From Xenorhabdus hominickii (lineage in GTDB: Bacteria; Pseudomonadota; Gammaproteobacteria; Enterobacterales; Enterobacteriaceae), in NCBI RefSeq assembly GCF_002632725.1, contig NZ_NJAI01000006.1, positions 102,971 to 141,557 on the forward strand: 38,587 nucleotides of DNA. Direction: 5' to 3'. Made by a program: the position numbers and the translations under genes. Below are positions 9,401-18,300 of this stretch, piece by piece. Positions within the stretch are counted from its first letter, which is position 1. Each line of letters opens with the position of its first letter. Under the pieces are notes generated by a model. The model ran no database searches. It was not told where the DNA came from and worked only from the letters and a program-made list of their open reading frames with translations.

Positions 9401-12299
9401 CAAGGGCACTTTCAATTTCCCCTAATTCAATACGGAAGCCACGAATTTTGATCTGAAAATCATTGCGCCCCAAATATTCAATATTGCCGTCCGGCAACCA
9501 GCGCCCCAGATCCCCCGTTTTATACATTTTTGCCCCCGGCTCTGAGGAAAACGGATCGGCTAGGAAACGTTCTGTCGTCAGTTCGGGTTGGTGCAGATAA
9601 CCTCGCGCCACGCCATCGCCGCTGATATAAACTTCACCAGAAGCGCCCACCGGTACGGGCTGTTGATGGGCGTCAAGCAGGTAAATCCGGGTATTGGCGA
9701 TAGGGCGACCGATCGGGATAGATTGCGTGACATCAACAGGGGCAGTGATCGCATAGGTCGTTGCAAAAGTGGTGGATTCAGTCGGGCCATAGCCGTTAAG
9801 CAGGTGAGCAGGCGGATGGTCTGCCGACAGCACCTGTTTTATCTTCTGCGGATTGAGGACATCCCCCCCGACCAGCAGGTAGCGTAGCTGCTCGAACACG
9901 GGCTGCAGCGTATCAAGATATTCATTAAACAAACCGACGGTTAACCATAACGCGGTCACTTTTCCCTTGAGCAGAGCATCACGGAAACAGGTTGGTTCGA
10001 GTAATACAGCATTAGGCACAATATGCAGACAACTGCCATTAAGCAGTGCCGCCCAGATTTCCCAGGTGGCAGCATCGAATGCGGGATTGGCACAATGGGC
10101 AACACAGTCATCCGAGCCGATATCAGCAAAGCCATTGTTGATGATCAGGCGCAGTATATTACGGTGCTCAACCATCACCCCTTTGGGTTTTCCAGTCGAG
10201 CCGGAGGTGTAAATCACGTAAGCCAAATGACGAGAAGTCAGTCCCAGTGCCTGTGTATCCGGATTGTTGTCCGACTGAGTGTCAAAGCCCAGAGCAGGGT
10301 TATCAAGCCACACTGTGGTGACTGATGTAATCAGTTTATTAGCCTGTGCAGTTTGCGTCAGTAAGGCCACCGGTGCCGCATCTTCCAGCATATAGGTCAA
10401 TCGTTCCGTGGGATAAGCCGGATCGAGTGGCAGATAAGCCCCGCCAGCCTTGAGAATTGCTAGTATCCCTACCACCATATCCGGGCTGCGCTCAAGGCAA
10501 ATCGCGACCCGATCATCCGGCCTAACCCCCAGTGCAATCAGATGATGCGCCAGCTGGTTAGCGCGCCGATTGAGTTCACCATAACTCAGTGTCTGTTCTT
10601 CAAATTCCACCGCAATGGCATCAGGATGCTGTACTGCCTGCGTTTCAAACAACTGTTGCAGGGTTTTATCCTGCGGATAAGGGGTATCTGTTTGGTTCCA
10701 GCTGTGAAGCAGAGTATGACACTCTGCCTCACTGAGACAGGTGATAGCGGTATGAGGCTGCTCCGGGTGACAGGCGATTGCGTGCAGAATACGTTCAAGC
10801 TGCCCCAGTAATCGTTGAGCCTGTTTATCAGTCAGCCAGTCTTCACCATAATTAAATTTGATAACTAAACGATTATCTTGCTCATACGCCATCAGTGATA
10901 ACGGGTAATCCACTTTTTCCACTGCGCGTCGAAATGTCAGTGTCTGTTCGATGCCGGTTTGGTTCTCGTCTGCCACCGGAGCAGGGTAGTTTTCAAACAC
11001 CAGCAGGCTCTGGAATAACCGTTCTCCGTCAGATTGCAGACTGGCGAGAGAAACGGCACTGTGACTGTTGAGGTCGGCGATATCTTTTTGGATATTTTGT
11101 AAAACGGTAGCTATGTTATCTGGTTGTCCCCATTGCACAGCCAACGGCAAGGTATTGATATACAGACCGACACTGGACTCGATTCCTTCAACGGGGATAT
11201 CACGGCCGGAGACGGTAGTGCCGACAATCGTCTGCTCATCACCGGTGTAAATGTGCAAAAGCTTATGCCAGGCAAATTGCAGTGCGACATTCAGCGTCAC
11301 CCCTTGTGTCCGACAGGTGTTTTTAAGCTGCTCATAAGCGTTACCCTGCACAGTGAGTTGCTGTTCTGCCGGTTTTTCAACCGTTTTTATCTGGGTTAAG
11401 TCAACCCGATGGCTTAACAGCGCCGATAAATCATTCGCACCCTGCCATTGCACTTTGCGTTCAGACCAATAAATGTCAGTATCGGTCTGATGATCCCGGT
11501 AATATTGCTGGGCCGCCAGATACGCGTTATCCACTACGATTTCAGGCGTACGTCCCTGTGCGAGTGCGTTGTAATAGTCATGGACGGTTTGCAATAAAAC
11601 CGGGTAGCTCCAGCCATCAATAATGCTGTGGTGCAGTGTGATAAGCACAGTAACCAGCTGCTGATGTTGTTTAATCAGGGTAAAGCGCGCTAATCCGGGC
11701 TGACGTAAATCAAATGGCAGGGTGCGATCATGTTGTTGAAGCGTATCAATCGCCCTGTTTCTTTCTTCTTCTGATAACTGGGTAATATCTTCGTGCCTGA
11801 AGTTTGCCGAATCAATACTGGTACCGGCTGTGACAATTTGTAATATTTTACCTTCCCAGTTAAAGGCGGTTCTGAGGATCGGGAAACGGCGCGAAGCCAG
11901 TGTCCAGGCTTTTTGATAAGCGTCAACATTAATAGAGGCGTGGTAATCCAATAGCAGTTGTACGCGATAAGCATCATCCTGTGGCTGAGCCAGATAATGA
12001 TAGACAAACCCCTGTTGCAAGCTGGTGGCAGGAAAAATAGCCTCAATTTTTTTGTTTTTGGATGAAGTAGCAGGCGCATCCACACCAGCATGATTTTCAC
12101 TGGAAATAAAACGCTTGAAGTCTTCTACCGAGAAGATACTTTTTTCATTTAAAAAATCTAGAATGTTTTCTCTTTTCTGTTTAACTTTATCAATAAGTTG
12201 ATCAGGGGGAGTTCCCCCTGTGAATGTCAGTTTCAACTTATTCTCATAAACCCATACTGATGCCTGATTTTTGTTAAGTTCTTTAAATAGCGTCAACAT
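474..12299 (-). CDS. Non-ribosomal peptide synthetase, modules 3-5 with terminal thioesterase
   Basis: This 3941-aa cytoplasmic assembly-line enzyme adds and cyclises or releases the last three residues of a peptide. Domains in order: TubC-type docking domain (about 1-55), C with HHSIIDGWS (~226), A (TSGSTGKPKG ~701), T (Ser ~1087 in GGDSI), E (HHLIIDAVSW ~1273), C (~1718), A (~2196), T (Ser ~2588), C with HHIAMDGWS (~2766), A (~3258), T (Ser ~3644), TE (GWSLGG ~3773, His near 3913). All catalytic motifs appear intact. The C domains after E domains are of the D-donor type (ATSLQQGF), and the third is of the LCL type (SFAQERM). The pockets suggest D-Val-like, Pro and an aromatic residue. The gene starts 2 nt after the stop of the upstream NRPS, so the two are cotranscribed and probably translationally coupled. 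Substrate calls come from hand alignment to GrsA. Confidence 0.95.
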   Translation of the reverse strand: MLTLFKELNKNQASVWVYENKLKLTFTGGTPPDQLIDKVKQKRENILDFLNEKSIFSVEDFKRFISSENHAGVDAPATSSKNKKIEAIFPATSLQQGFVYHYLAQPQDDAYRVQLLLDYHASINVDAYQKAWTLASRRFPILRTAFNWEGKILQIVTAGTSIDSANFRHEDITQLSEEERNRAIDTLQQHDRTLPFDLRQPGLARFTLIKQHQQLVTVLITLHHSIIDGWSYPVLLQTVHDYYNALAQGRTPEIVVDNAYLAAQQYYRDHQTDTDIYWSERKVQWQGANDLSALLSHRVDLTQIKTVEKPAEQQLTVQGNAYEQLKNTCRTQGVTLNVALQFAWHKLLHIYTGDEQTIVGTTVSGRDIPVEGIESSVGLYINTLPLAVQWGQPDNIATVLQNIQKDIADLNSHSAVSLASLQSDGERLFQSLLVFENYPAPVADENQTGIEQTLTFRRAVEKVDYPLSLMAYEQDNRLVIKFNYGEDWLTDKQAQRLLGQLERILHAIACHPEQPHTAITCLSEAECHTLLHSWNQTDTPYPQDKTLQQLFETQAVQHPDAIAVEFEEQTLSYGELNRRANQLAHHLIALGVRPDDRVAICLERSPDMVVGILAILKAGGAYLPLDPAYPTERLTYMLEDAAPVALLTQTAQANKLITSVTTVWLDNPALGFDTQSDNNPDTQALGLTSRHLAYVIYTSGSTGKPKGVMVEHRNILRLIINNGFADIGSDDCVAHCANPAFDAATWEIWAALLNGSCLHIVPNAVLLEPTCFRDALLKGKVTALWLTVGLFNEYLDTLQPVFEQLRYLLVGGDVLNPQKIKQVLSADHPPAHLLNGYGPTESTTFATTYAITAPVDVTQSIPIGRPIANTRIYLLDAHQQPVPVGASGEVYISGDGVARGYLHQPELTTERFLADPFSSEPGAKMYKTGDLGRWLPDGNIEYLGRNDFQIKIRGFRIELGEIESALAAHPQVKQAVVIDRDHHGNKVLAAYLVIEGILVDEALLTHLLARLPDYMLPASFTFIDAIPLTLNGKVDRRALPDPIQITTDHYAAPRNALETQLCTLWQGVLGVEQVSIHDNFFRIGGDSIVSIQLASKLRQAGFSLQVKTIFEAPTVAQLAPLLMQTASTAEIVAEQGLLNGEFALLPVQQTFFDWQLAHPHHWNQAFMVQIPGNIQASQLEQALIALTERHDILRAHFVATEQRYCQCYSADTSSSQPRLKHGDIRQCNQDERYQQLTQWQSGFDYHNGPLWQAAHLTGYADGSARLFFAFHHLIIDAVSWRIIAEDMRLLLQGMALPAKTSSYRQWVAAVHQYAQQQQHEVPYWQQVLAGNNSKPVLDSLTHHQLGISVEMTDILLHEANAGYHTEINDLLLSALTVALQETFTQPVNHIILEGHGREAIDNTIDVSETVGWFTTLYPVRLEKQSDMADTLIHTKEMLRTVPNKGIGYGALQQAGYLTGDLPAISFNYLGQLGSASHQDWSITDDDCGTMVASENDSHLLLGINGVVQAGKLLFYVDSRLSSSQTAVFIRAFEQALNDVIIAAQKQVQTGGIKTASDYGINGLSGKHLRQLQQQYQIEALYPATSLQQGFIYHHLAQPQDDAYRVQLLLDYHAPVDVAAYQQAWTLASRRFPILRTAFDWEGEILQIVTAGASIDAANFRHEDITQLSEEEKNRAIDKIQQYDLALPFDFSQPGLARFTLIKQHQQLVTVLITLHHSIIDGWSYPVLLQTIHEYYNALTQGQAPKIVVDNTYLATQQYYREHQVEADIYWTARKAQYQNANDLSALLSHRIDLTQIKVVEKPAEQQLTVQGNAYEQLKNTCRTQGVTLNVALQFAWHKLLHIYTGDEQTIVGTTISGRDVPVEGIESSVGLYINTLPLVVQWKQTDSVVTVLQYIQKDIADLNSHSAVSLASLQSGGERLFQSLLVFENYPAPVADENQTGIEQTLIFRGTVQKVDYPLSLIAYEQSNRLVIKFNYDEDWLTDEQAQRSLGQLERILHAVACHPDQPHTSITYLSEAEHHTLLNSWNQTDAPYQQDKTLPQLFETQATQHPDAIAVEFEEQTLSYGELNRRANRLAHDLITLGVRPDERVAICVERSPEMVVGLLAILKAGGAYVPLDPALPDERLAHILKDSAPVALLTQTSLAQALDAALPSASHITVLLDKQPAYLTEQLAHNPDVQELAPHHLAYVIYTSGSTGLPKGVEMSQAALSNLLQWHRHTPEHSTTAGKTLQFAALGFDVAFQEIFTTLCEGGCLVLINEALRRDPQQLLKLVQQKQIERIFLPYVALQHFADAVNLSEEDDLSCLRHIITAGEQLRITPAIQRLLQRACHCRLHNHYGPTESHVVTSYTLDKETEHWPTLPPIGRPIANTQIYILDPNGQPVPLGVTGEIYIAGKGVARGYLNRPELTAERFISCPFSTEPGARMYKTGDLGRWLPDGNIDYLGRNDFQVKIRGFRIELGEIENALAAHPQVKQAVVIDREHSGHKVLAAYLVSEGALSDEILLEHLSDRLPDYMLPASFTFMEAIPLTLNGKVNRRALPEPVFGNRESYVAPRNALEIQLCAIWQAVLELERVGIEDNFFRIGGNSLTAIKLIAAIRRTLSTDISLAQLFELKTIAGLATQMDEQICTVIPHLTQSYYPLSFAQERMLFIEQYEQGSDVYHIPYLAQLAQDTSLPLLKTAINQLTERHAVLRTVYRSDDQGQMYQKVLDEDLVIQSQSCDDRDMLLTSAYAEIATPFDLTIEPSLRLRHYQVADSHYLLLLWHHIAMDGWSIDIFIADLAEIYHALQAGHDSQLPELEINYGDYAAWQRDYLQGDVREQQLAYWQQVLAGYESLALPIDHPRPAQVNYQGRNVNFELDTQLSEQLRTLAKTQETTLYTVLLSAFYLTLAKLSGQDDIVIGTPTDNRHHAQTLPLLGMFVNSLALRAQLQHTDNVTALIAQTHKLVTGAKAHQDMPFEQLLDALKIERDTARHPIFQVMFSVQTFGENNSGENPSDCRLPFSPVTLDETLYSPAKFDLSLFLSDGKTAITGCLNYALSLFNETSITRIADIYQRVLTAFVADQQQPLSGIDILSVQERHTLLNIWNQTDAPYPQDKTLQQQFEVQAATNPDNIALVFEGETLTYHQLNERANQLAFVIRERYQQQQHQTMPAETLIALYFDRSLEMIISMLAVLKAGGAYVPVSPEYPTERVQFILTDTATPCVLTQQRYLTTLQQLTESSILIAADNQADTVSQPVENPESISKPTDLAYIIYTSGTTGQPKGVMIEHKNVAHLAAAQTTFFDVKKTTKSLMFAAYVFDASVYELFPALLNGLTLYLCSEAERNAPAIVQLIQREGIEMATLPPAILKLLTDVELPSLQLLVTGGESPSLDFMDHFSQHSNVINSYGPTEITVCATQKLYQHGDIATNIGQSINNVRLYVLDSYGNPSPVGAPGELYIGGAGVARGYLNRPELTAERFVANPFATAEDIAKGYTRLYKTGDLVRWLPNGELEYLGRNDFQVKIRGYRIELGEIESALTAHTQIKQAVVIDHQRHGHKVLAAYLVTEDTLFENLSDEILLTHLSGRLPDYMLPASFIFMEAIPLTLNGKVNRRALPEPVFGNRESYVAPRNALETQLCAIWQDVLELERVGIEDNFFHIGGNSLLAIKLTSVIRHKMAIDIPLNILFSCKCIALLSQWLATDNKKISLLNFLTPESMATDKLFMIHPANGGSESYAPLANMLADNYNCIGIDNYNLSTDNQIDSLQRLAQIYMELILTEISIDQPIRILGWSLGGQLAMEVAYQLEQLGAQKIQLFLLDTVINNAEITMLKNNIDMSNLNLFITDELQKMGASDIYINKVLETAPLEYKISDCDLSGILKHTNITLFKAGEINPNHNDYSQVKLIELIIKVTDNNISQWVINPLEIKLLDNHHHNNILECTSVIRMEIINSLGIKEEISI
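480..1260 (-). other. Thioesterase domain of the NRPS
   Basis: A type I TE follows the last carrier domain. The nucleophile elbow GWSLGG, an Asp in LFLLDT and a His in LLDNHHHN form the expected triad. A Thr at position 1 makes closure onto its side-chain hydroxyl plausible, giving a depsipeptide, but linear release cannot be excluded. This part of the gene looks clearly more AT-rich than the modules before it. Confidence 0.8.
1510..2990 (-). other. A domain of module 5, aromatic-type pocket
   Basis: The core motifs YTSGTTGQPKG, SYGPTE and GRNDFQVKIRG are present. Residues aligned to the GrsA specificity positions read D-A-Y-T-V-G-S-V-C-K. This is close to Phe/Tyr/Trp codes of the ..TV..VCK type, but the Gly at the 301 position and Ser at 322 should enlarge or re-shape the pocket compared with its near-identical sister in module 2. 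Trp or Tyr is my guess. Confidence 0.55.
4680..6175 (-). other. A domain of module 4, proline-type pocket
   Basis: The pocket residues read D-V-Q-F-I-A-H-V-V-K (FDVAFQE, ITAG, NHYGPTE, SHVV). The established Pro code is D-V-Q-L-I-A-H-V-V-K, so one position differs conservatively. The downstream module has no E domain and the following C domain is LCL, consistent with L-Pro. Confidence 0.7.
7640..8920 (-). other. Epimerization domain of module 3
   Basis: The E-domain motifs HHLIIDAVSW, EGHGRE and ETVGWFTTLYPV are present. It is nearly identical to the E domain at 12440-13700 and follows a GGDSI-type carrier. It should deliver a D residue to the following D-donor C domain. Confidence 0.85.
9180..10655 (-). 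other. A domain of module 3, valine-type pocket
   Basis: The pocket reads D-A-W-W-L-G-G-T-F-K (FDAATWE, LLVGG, NGYGPTE, STTF). This falls in the Val/Ile group (..W.GGTFK). With the E domain that follows, D-Val or a related branched residue is expected. Confidence 0.6.
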
Positions 12300-12301
12300 T
12301 T

Positions 12302-15300
12302 CTATAAATCCAAAGTAGTTTCATTTTCAGAATCGTGGTGTGAACTGACATTATTGGTATGTTCAAAATAGTGGGTTAGCTGGTTGAATTGTTCCAGCGA
12401 AACACCCTTGATACCGTAATCACTGGGAGTCATTATTTCTCCCGTTTGTGATTGTTTTTGCGCTGTGGTGATGATGTGATTGAGTGCCTGCTCAAATGCT
12501 CGGATAAATATGACTGTCTTAGATTGTGGCAGGCGGGAATCGACATAAAACAGTAATTTTCCGGCCTGAACGGCGCCATTAATTCCCAGCAGCAAATGAC
12601 TGTCGTTTTCGCTGGCTATTGTATTTCCGCAATCATCATCGGTGATTGACCAGTCCTGACGGCTGGCGCTGCCTAACTGCCCCAGATAGTTGAAACTGAT
12701 CACCGGCAAATGATCGGTCAGATAACCCGCTTGCTGTAATGCGCCATAACCAATTCCTTTGTTTGGCACGGCGCGCAGCATCTCTTTGGTATGAATAAGG
12801 GTGTCGGCCATATCCGTCTGCTTTTCCAGACGAACCGGGTAAAGAGTCGTGAACCAGCCGACGGTTTCCGAAATATCAATTGTGTTATCAATAGATTCCC
12901 GTCCATGCCCTTCCAGAATGATATGGTTGACAGATTGGTCGAATGTTTCCTGTAAGGCCACGGTCAGCGCACTCAGCAGCAAGTCATTAATTTCCGTGCG
13001 ATAACCGATATTGGCTTCATGCAGCAGGATATCGGTCATTTCAACTGAAATCCCTAGCTGGTGATGCGTAAGATTATCCAACGCAGGTTTGCTGTTATTG
13101 CCTGCCAGCACCTGTTGCCAGTAAGGCACTTCATGTTGATGCTGTTGTGCATACTGGTGAACAGTGGTAACCCATTGGCGATAACTGCTGGTTTTCGCGG
13201 GTAAGGTCATACCCTGCAATAGCAAACGCATATCTTCCGCAATAATCCGCCAGGATACCGCATCAATAATCAGATGATGGAAGGCAAAGAATAACCGGGC
13301 ACTGCCATCGGCGTAGCCGGTCAGATGAGCGGCCTGCCAGAGTGGCCCGTTGTGGTAATCGAACCCAATCTGCCACTGGGTGAGTTGTTGACGAAGTTCC
13401 TCCTGATTACACTGACGGATATCACCGTGTTTTAACTGCGGCTGTGAAGATGAAATATCCGCAGAATAACACTGGTGATATCCCTGTTCCGTTTCAACAA
13501 AGCGGGCGCGTAATATATCGTGCCGCTCAGTTAATGCGATCAGCGCCCGTTCAATCTGTACAGATGGAATATTGCCGGAGATCTGAACCATAAACGCCTG
13601 ATTCCAGTGATGTGGATGCGCTAACTGCCAGTCAAAGAAGGTTTGCTGGACAGGCAGTAAAGCAAACTTCCCGTTTAATAATCCTTGCTCGGCAACGACT
13701 TCGGCAGTGGAAGCTGTTTGCATCAGTAATGGGGCTAACTGTGCCACCGTCGGAGCCTCAAAAATGGTTTTCACTTGAAGCGAAAAACCAGCCTGACGCA
13801 GTTTGGATACCAATTGGATACTGACAATCGAATCCCCACCAATGCGGAAGAAATTATCGTGGATGCTTATCCGTTCCAGCCCTAAAACCGCCTGCCAAAT
13901 AGCACAAAGCTGGGTTTCTAAGGAATTACGGGGTGCAACATAATTTTCTCTGTCACCGAAAACAGGTTCCGGCAAGGCTCTGCGATCCACTTTGCCGTTC
14001 AGCGTCAGTGGAATAGCCTCTATAAAGGTAAAACTGGTGGGCAGCATATAGTCCGGCAGGTGCTCAGATAAGTACGCAAGCAGCATGTCATCGGACACAG
14101 CATCCTCGACAACCAGATAGGCTGCCAATACTTTATGACCCTGATGTTCACGATCAATCACGACGGCCTGTTTGACCTGTGAATGAGCCGTCAGCGCACT
14201 TTCAATTTCTCCCAGCTCAATACGGAAGCCACGAATTTTAACCTGAAAATCATTGCGGCCCAGGTACTCCAGTTCGCCATTGGGTAACCAGCGCACTAAA
14301 TCGCCAGTTTTATACAGACGGGTATAACCTTTGACAGTATCGTTTGCGGTTGCAAAAAGATTAGCAACAAAACGCTCGGCCGTTAATTCGGGGCGGTTTA
14401 AATAACCCCGCGCTACACCAGCGCCGCCGATATACAACTCACCTGGCGTACCGATAGGAGACGGATTTCCATAACTATCAAGTACGTAAAGGCTGGCATT
14501 ATTGATAGCTTTACCAATATTGGTGGCGATATCTCCATGTTGATACCGTTTCTGTGTCGCACAAACGGTAATTTCTGTCGGACCGTAAGCATTCATCACA
14601 TTGCTGTGTTGGCTGAAATGCTCCATAAAATCCAGAGAGGGTGATTCTCCTGCGGTAACCAATAACTGGAGTGAGGGTAATTCCACATCAGTCAACAATG
14701 TGAGTATTGCTGGCGGCAAGGTGGCCATTTGAATGCCTTCCCGTTGAATAAGCTGTGCAATGGCAGGGGCATTCCGTTCTGCTTCATTGCAAAGGTAAAG
14801 CGTCAGGCCATTCAATAACGCGGGAAATAGTTCGAAAACAGAAGCATCAAACACATAAGCGGCGAACATTAAGCTTTTGTTGGTCTTCTCAGCATCAAAA
14901 AATGTGGTTTGAGCCGCCACCAGATGTGCCACGTTTTTATGTTCAACCATCACCCCTTTAGGTTGACCGGTGGTGCCAGAGGTATAGATGATATAGGCCA
15001 AATCGGTCGGTTTACTGATGGATTCGGGGTTCTCAACGGGCTGACTGACCGTGTCTGCCTGGTTATCTGCTGCGATAAGGATTGACGACTCAGCCAGTTG
15101 CTGGAGAATGGTCAGATAGCGCTGTTGGGTCAGAACACAAGGTGTTGCGGTGTCTGTCAGAATAAACTGTACCCGCTCTGTAGGGTATTCCGGTGACACC
15201 GGCACATAAGCGCCTCCGGCTTTCATCACCGCCAGCATACTGATAATCATTTCCGGACTGCGGTCAAAATATAAGGCTATCGGTGTGTCAGCCTGCATCG

Positions 15301-18300
15301 TTTGATGATGCTGTTGCTGATAACGTTCGCGTATGACATGGGCCAGCTGATTTGCTCGTTGATTAAGCTGGTGATAGGTCAGAGATTCGCCTTCAAATAC
15401 CAGTGCGACATGATCCGGTGTCCTTGCCGCCTGCGCTTCAAACAACTGTTGCAGGGTTTTATCCTGCGAATAAGATACATCAGTCTGGTTCCAGTTGTGC
15501 AATAAGGTATGGCGTTCCTGCGCAGATAAAATATCAATACCCGATAACGGTTGTTGTTGATCTGCTACAAACGTGCTCAATACCCGTTGGTAAATATCAG
15601 CGATACGTGTGATGCTGGTTTCGTTAAACAGGCTGAGGGCGTAATTCAGGCAACCGGTAATCGCTGTTTTTCCATCAGATAAAAACAGGCTCAGGTCAAA
15701 CTTGGCCGGGCTATATAAAGTCTCATCCAGTGTCACTGGACTGAACGGCAGACGATTGTTTGACGAGTTTTCACCGAAATGCTGCACGCCAAACATCACC
15801 TGAAATATCGGGTGACGAGCGGAATCCCGTTCTATCTCCAATGTATCAAGGAGTTGCTCAAACGGCATGTCCTGATGCGCTTTGGCACCGGTAACCAGTT
15901 GATGGGTTTGCTTAATCAGCGCGGTCACGCTGTCAGTGTGTTGCAGTTGTGCCCTTAAGGCCAATGAGTTGACGAACATACCCAACAGGGACTGAGTTTG
16001 CGCATGGTGGCGATTATCGGTCGGTGTGCCGATAACGATATCGTCCTGCCCGGTTAATTTCGCTAGCGTGACATAAAAAGCACTGAGCATCACAGTATAC
16101 AGTGTGGTTTCTTGTGTTTTTGCCAGCGTGCGTAGCTGTTCAGACAGTAGGGCGTCCAGCTCAAAGTTGACATCCCGTCCCTGATAATTTACCTGTGCAG
16201 GTCTGGGGTGATCGGTGGGCAGAGCTAAAGATTCATAGCCAGCCAGAACTTGTTGCCAGTAAGCCAGTTGTTGTTCGCGGACGTCACCCTGCAAATAATC
16301 CCGTTGCCAGACGGAGTAATCCCCGTAATTAATCTCTAACTCAGGAAGCTGGCTGTCACGGCCTGCTTGAAGCGCGTGGCAAATCTCCGCCAGTTCCGCC
16401 ATAAAGATATCAATGGACCAGCCATCCATTGCGATATGGTGCCATTGCAGTAGTAAGTAATGGCTGTCCGCCATCTGATAATGTCTCAGACGCAGGCTTG
16501 GCTCAGTGGTTAAATCAAAGGGTGTGGCTATCTCGGTGCGCGCGTTAGCTAGCAACGTATCTCTGTCGTGACAGGATTGAGACTGAATCACCAAATTCGT
16601 GTCCAATACCTGCTGATACATCTGGCCTTGATCATCACTGCGATACACGGTTCTCAGCACCGCATGGCGTTCAGCTAATCGGTTAATGGCGGTTTCCAAC
16701 AAAGGCAGAGTGGCTGCGTTATCCAACTGAACCAGATATGGGATGTGGTAGACATCGGAACCCTGCTCAAACTGTTCGATAAACAGCATCCGCTCTTGCG
16801 CAAACGATAAGGGATAGCGCTCTTGTGTCAGATGCGGGATAACTGTGCAAATTTGCGCTTCCATCTGCGTCATTAAACCCGCAATGGTTTTTAATTCAAA
16901 CAGTTGTGCCAGTGAAATATCGGTAGACAAAGTACGGCGAATGGCGGCGATCAGCTTAATGGCGGTCAGGGAATTTCCGCCGATACGGAAGAAGTTATCT
17001 TCAATACCGACCCGTTCCAGCTCTAAAACCGCCTGCCAAATGGTGCAAAGTTGGGTTTCCAGTGTATTGCGGGGAGCAACATAATCATCTTTATTTCCCC
17101 AGTTCGGTTCTGGTAAGGCCTGACGATCCACTTTACCGTTCAACGTCAGCGGAATAGCCTCAATCCGGGTAAAGCTGGCAGGCAACATATAGTCCGGCAG
17201 GAGAGAAGATAAATGGCTGATTAATCCTTCGTCAGAAAGTTCACTCTCAATAACCAGATAAGCGACCAGTGCGGTATTGCCCTGATATTCGCGATCGATG
17301 ACAACAGCCTGTTTAACCTGTGGATGAGCCGCCAGCGCACTTTCAATTTCACCCAACTCAATGCGGTAGCCGCGAATTTTGACCTGAAAATCATTGCGTC
17401 CCAGATATTCTAGTTCTCCATCGGGTAGCCAGCGGGCTAAATCACCGGTTTTATACAGACGAGTGTAACCTTGTTCTTTGTTCTTATCTGTGGCAAACGG
17501 GTTTTCGATGAAACGTTCGGCTGTTAATTCCGGTCGGTTTAAATAACCCCGTGCCAGCCCTGCGCCACCAATGTAAAGTTCTCCGGGGGCACCAATCGGA
17601 GCCAGTTGTCCGGCAGGATTCAGCACATAGGCATACATGTCGCTCAGTGGTCGCCCAATGCGAGATACAGCGGTGGTATCGCCTTGCGTTAACTTTTTGT
17701 AAGTCACATGTACGGTGGTTTCGGTGATGCCATACATATTGATGAGCGCCGGTTTTTGATCGCCATAACGATCCCACCAGGGTTTTAACTGAACCGGATT
17801 TAATTTATCGCCACCAAAGATCACATAGCGAAGGTGAGGAAATTCTGCGCTGTTGTTTAATGCTTCGTCGATAAAGGCATAAAACGCCCCCGGCGTTTGA
17901 TTCAATACCGTAACATTCTGTTCGGCGCAGAAGCAACTGAATTGGCTGAAATCTTTGGTGTATTCGACAGTTGGGATAATTAAACGCCCGCCATAGAGTA
18001 GGGCGCCCCATAATTCCCACACACTGAAATCAAACGTATAAGCATGGAAAAGAACCCAGACATCATGCTGATCGAACTGGTAATCTTTTTGGCTGTTGGT
18101 GAATAAGCGGTTGACGTTATGGTGGGTCTGCAAGACACCTTTTGGTTTCCCGGTCGTGCCTGAGGTATAGATAACATAGGCTAAATCTGTCGTTTGACCG
18201 GCTAACACCAGATTTTCTGTTGAATAGTTTTCAGTGACGCTCCAATCATCGGCGGCAATCAGGGCTGGCAGAGTCACGTGTGCTTGTGTATAAGCCTGCA

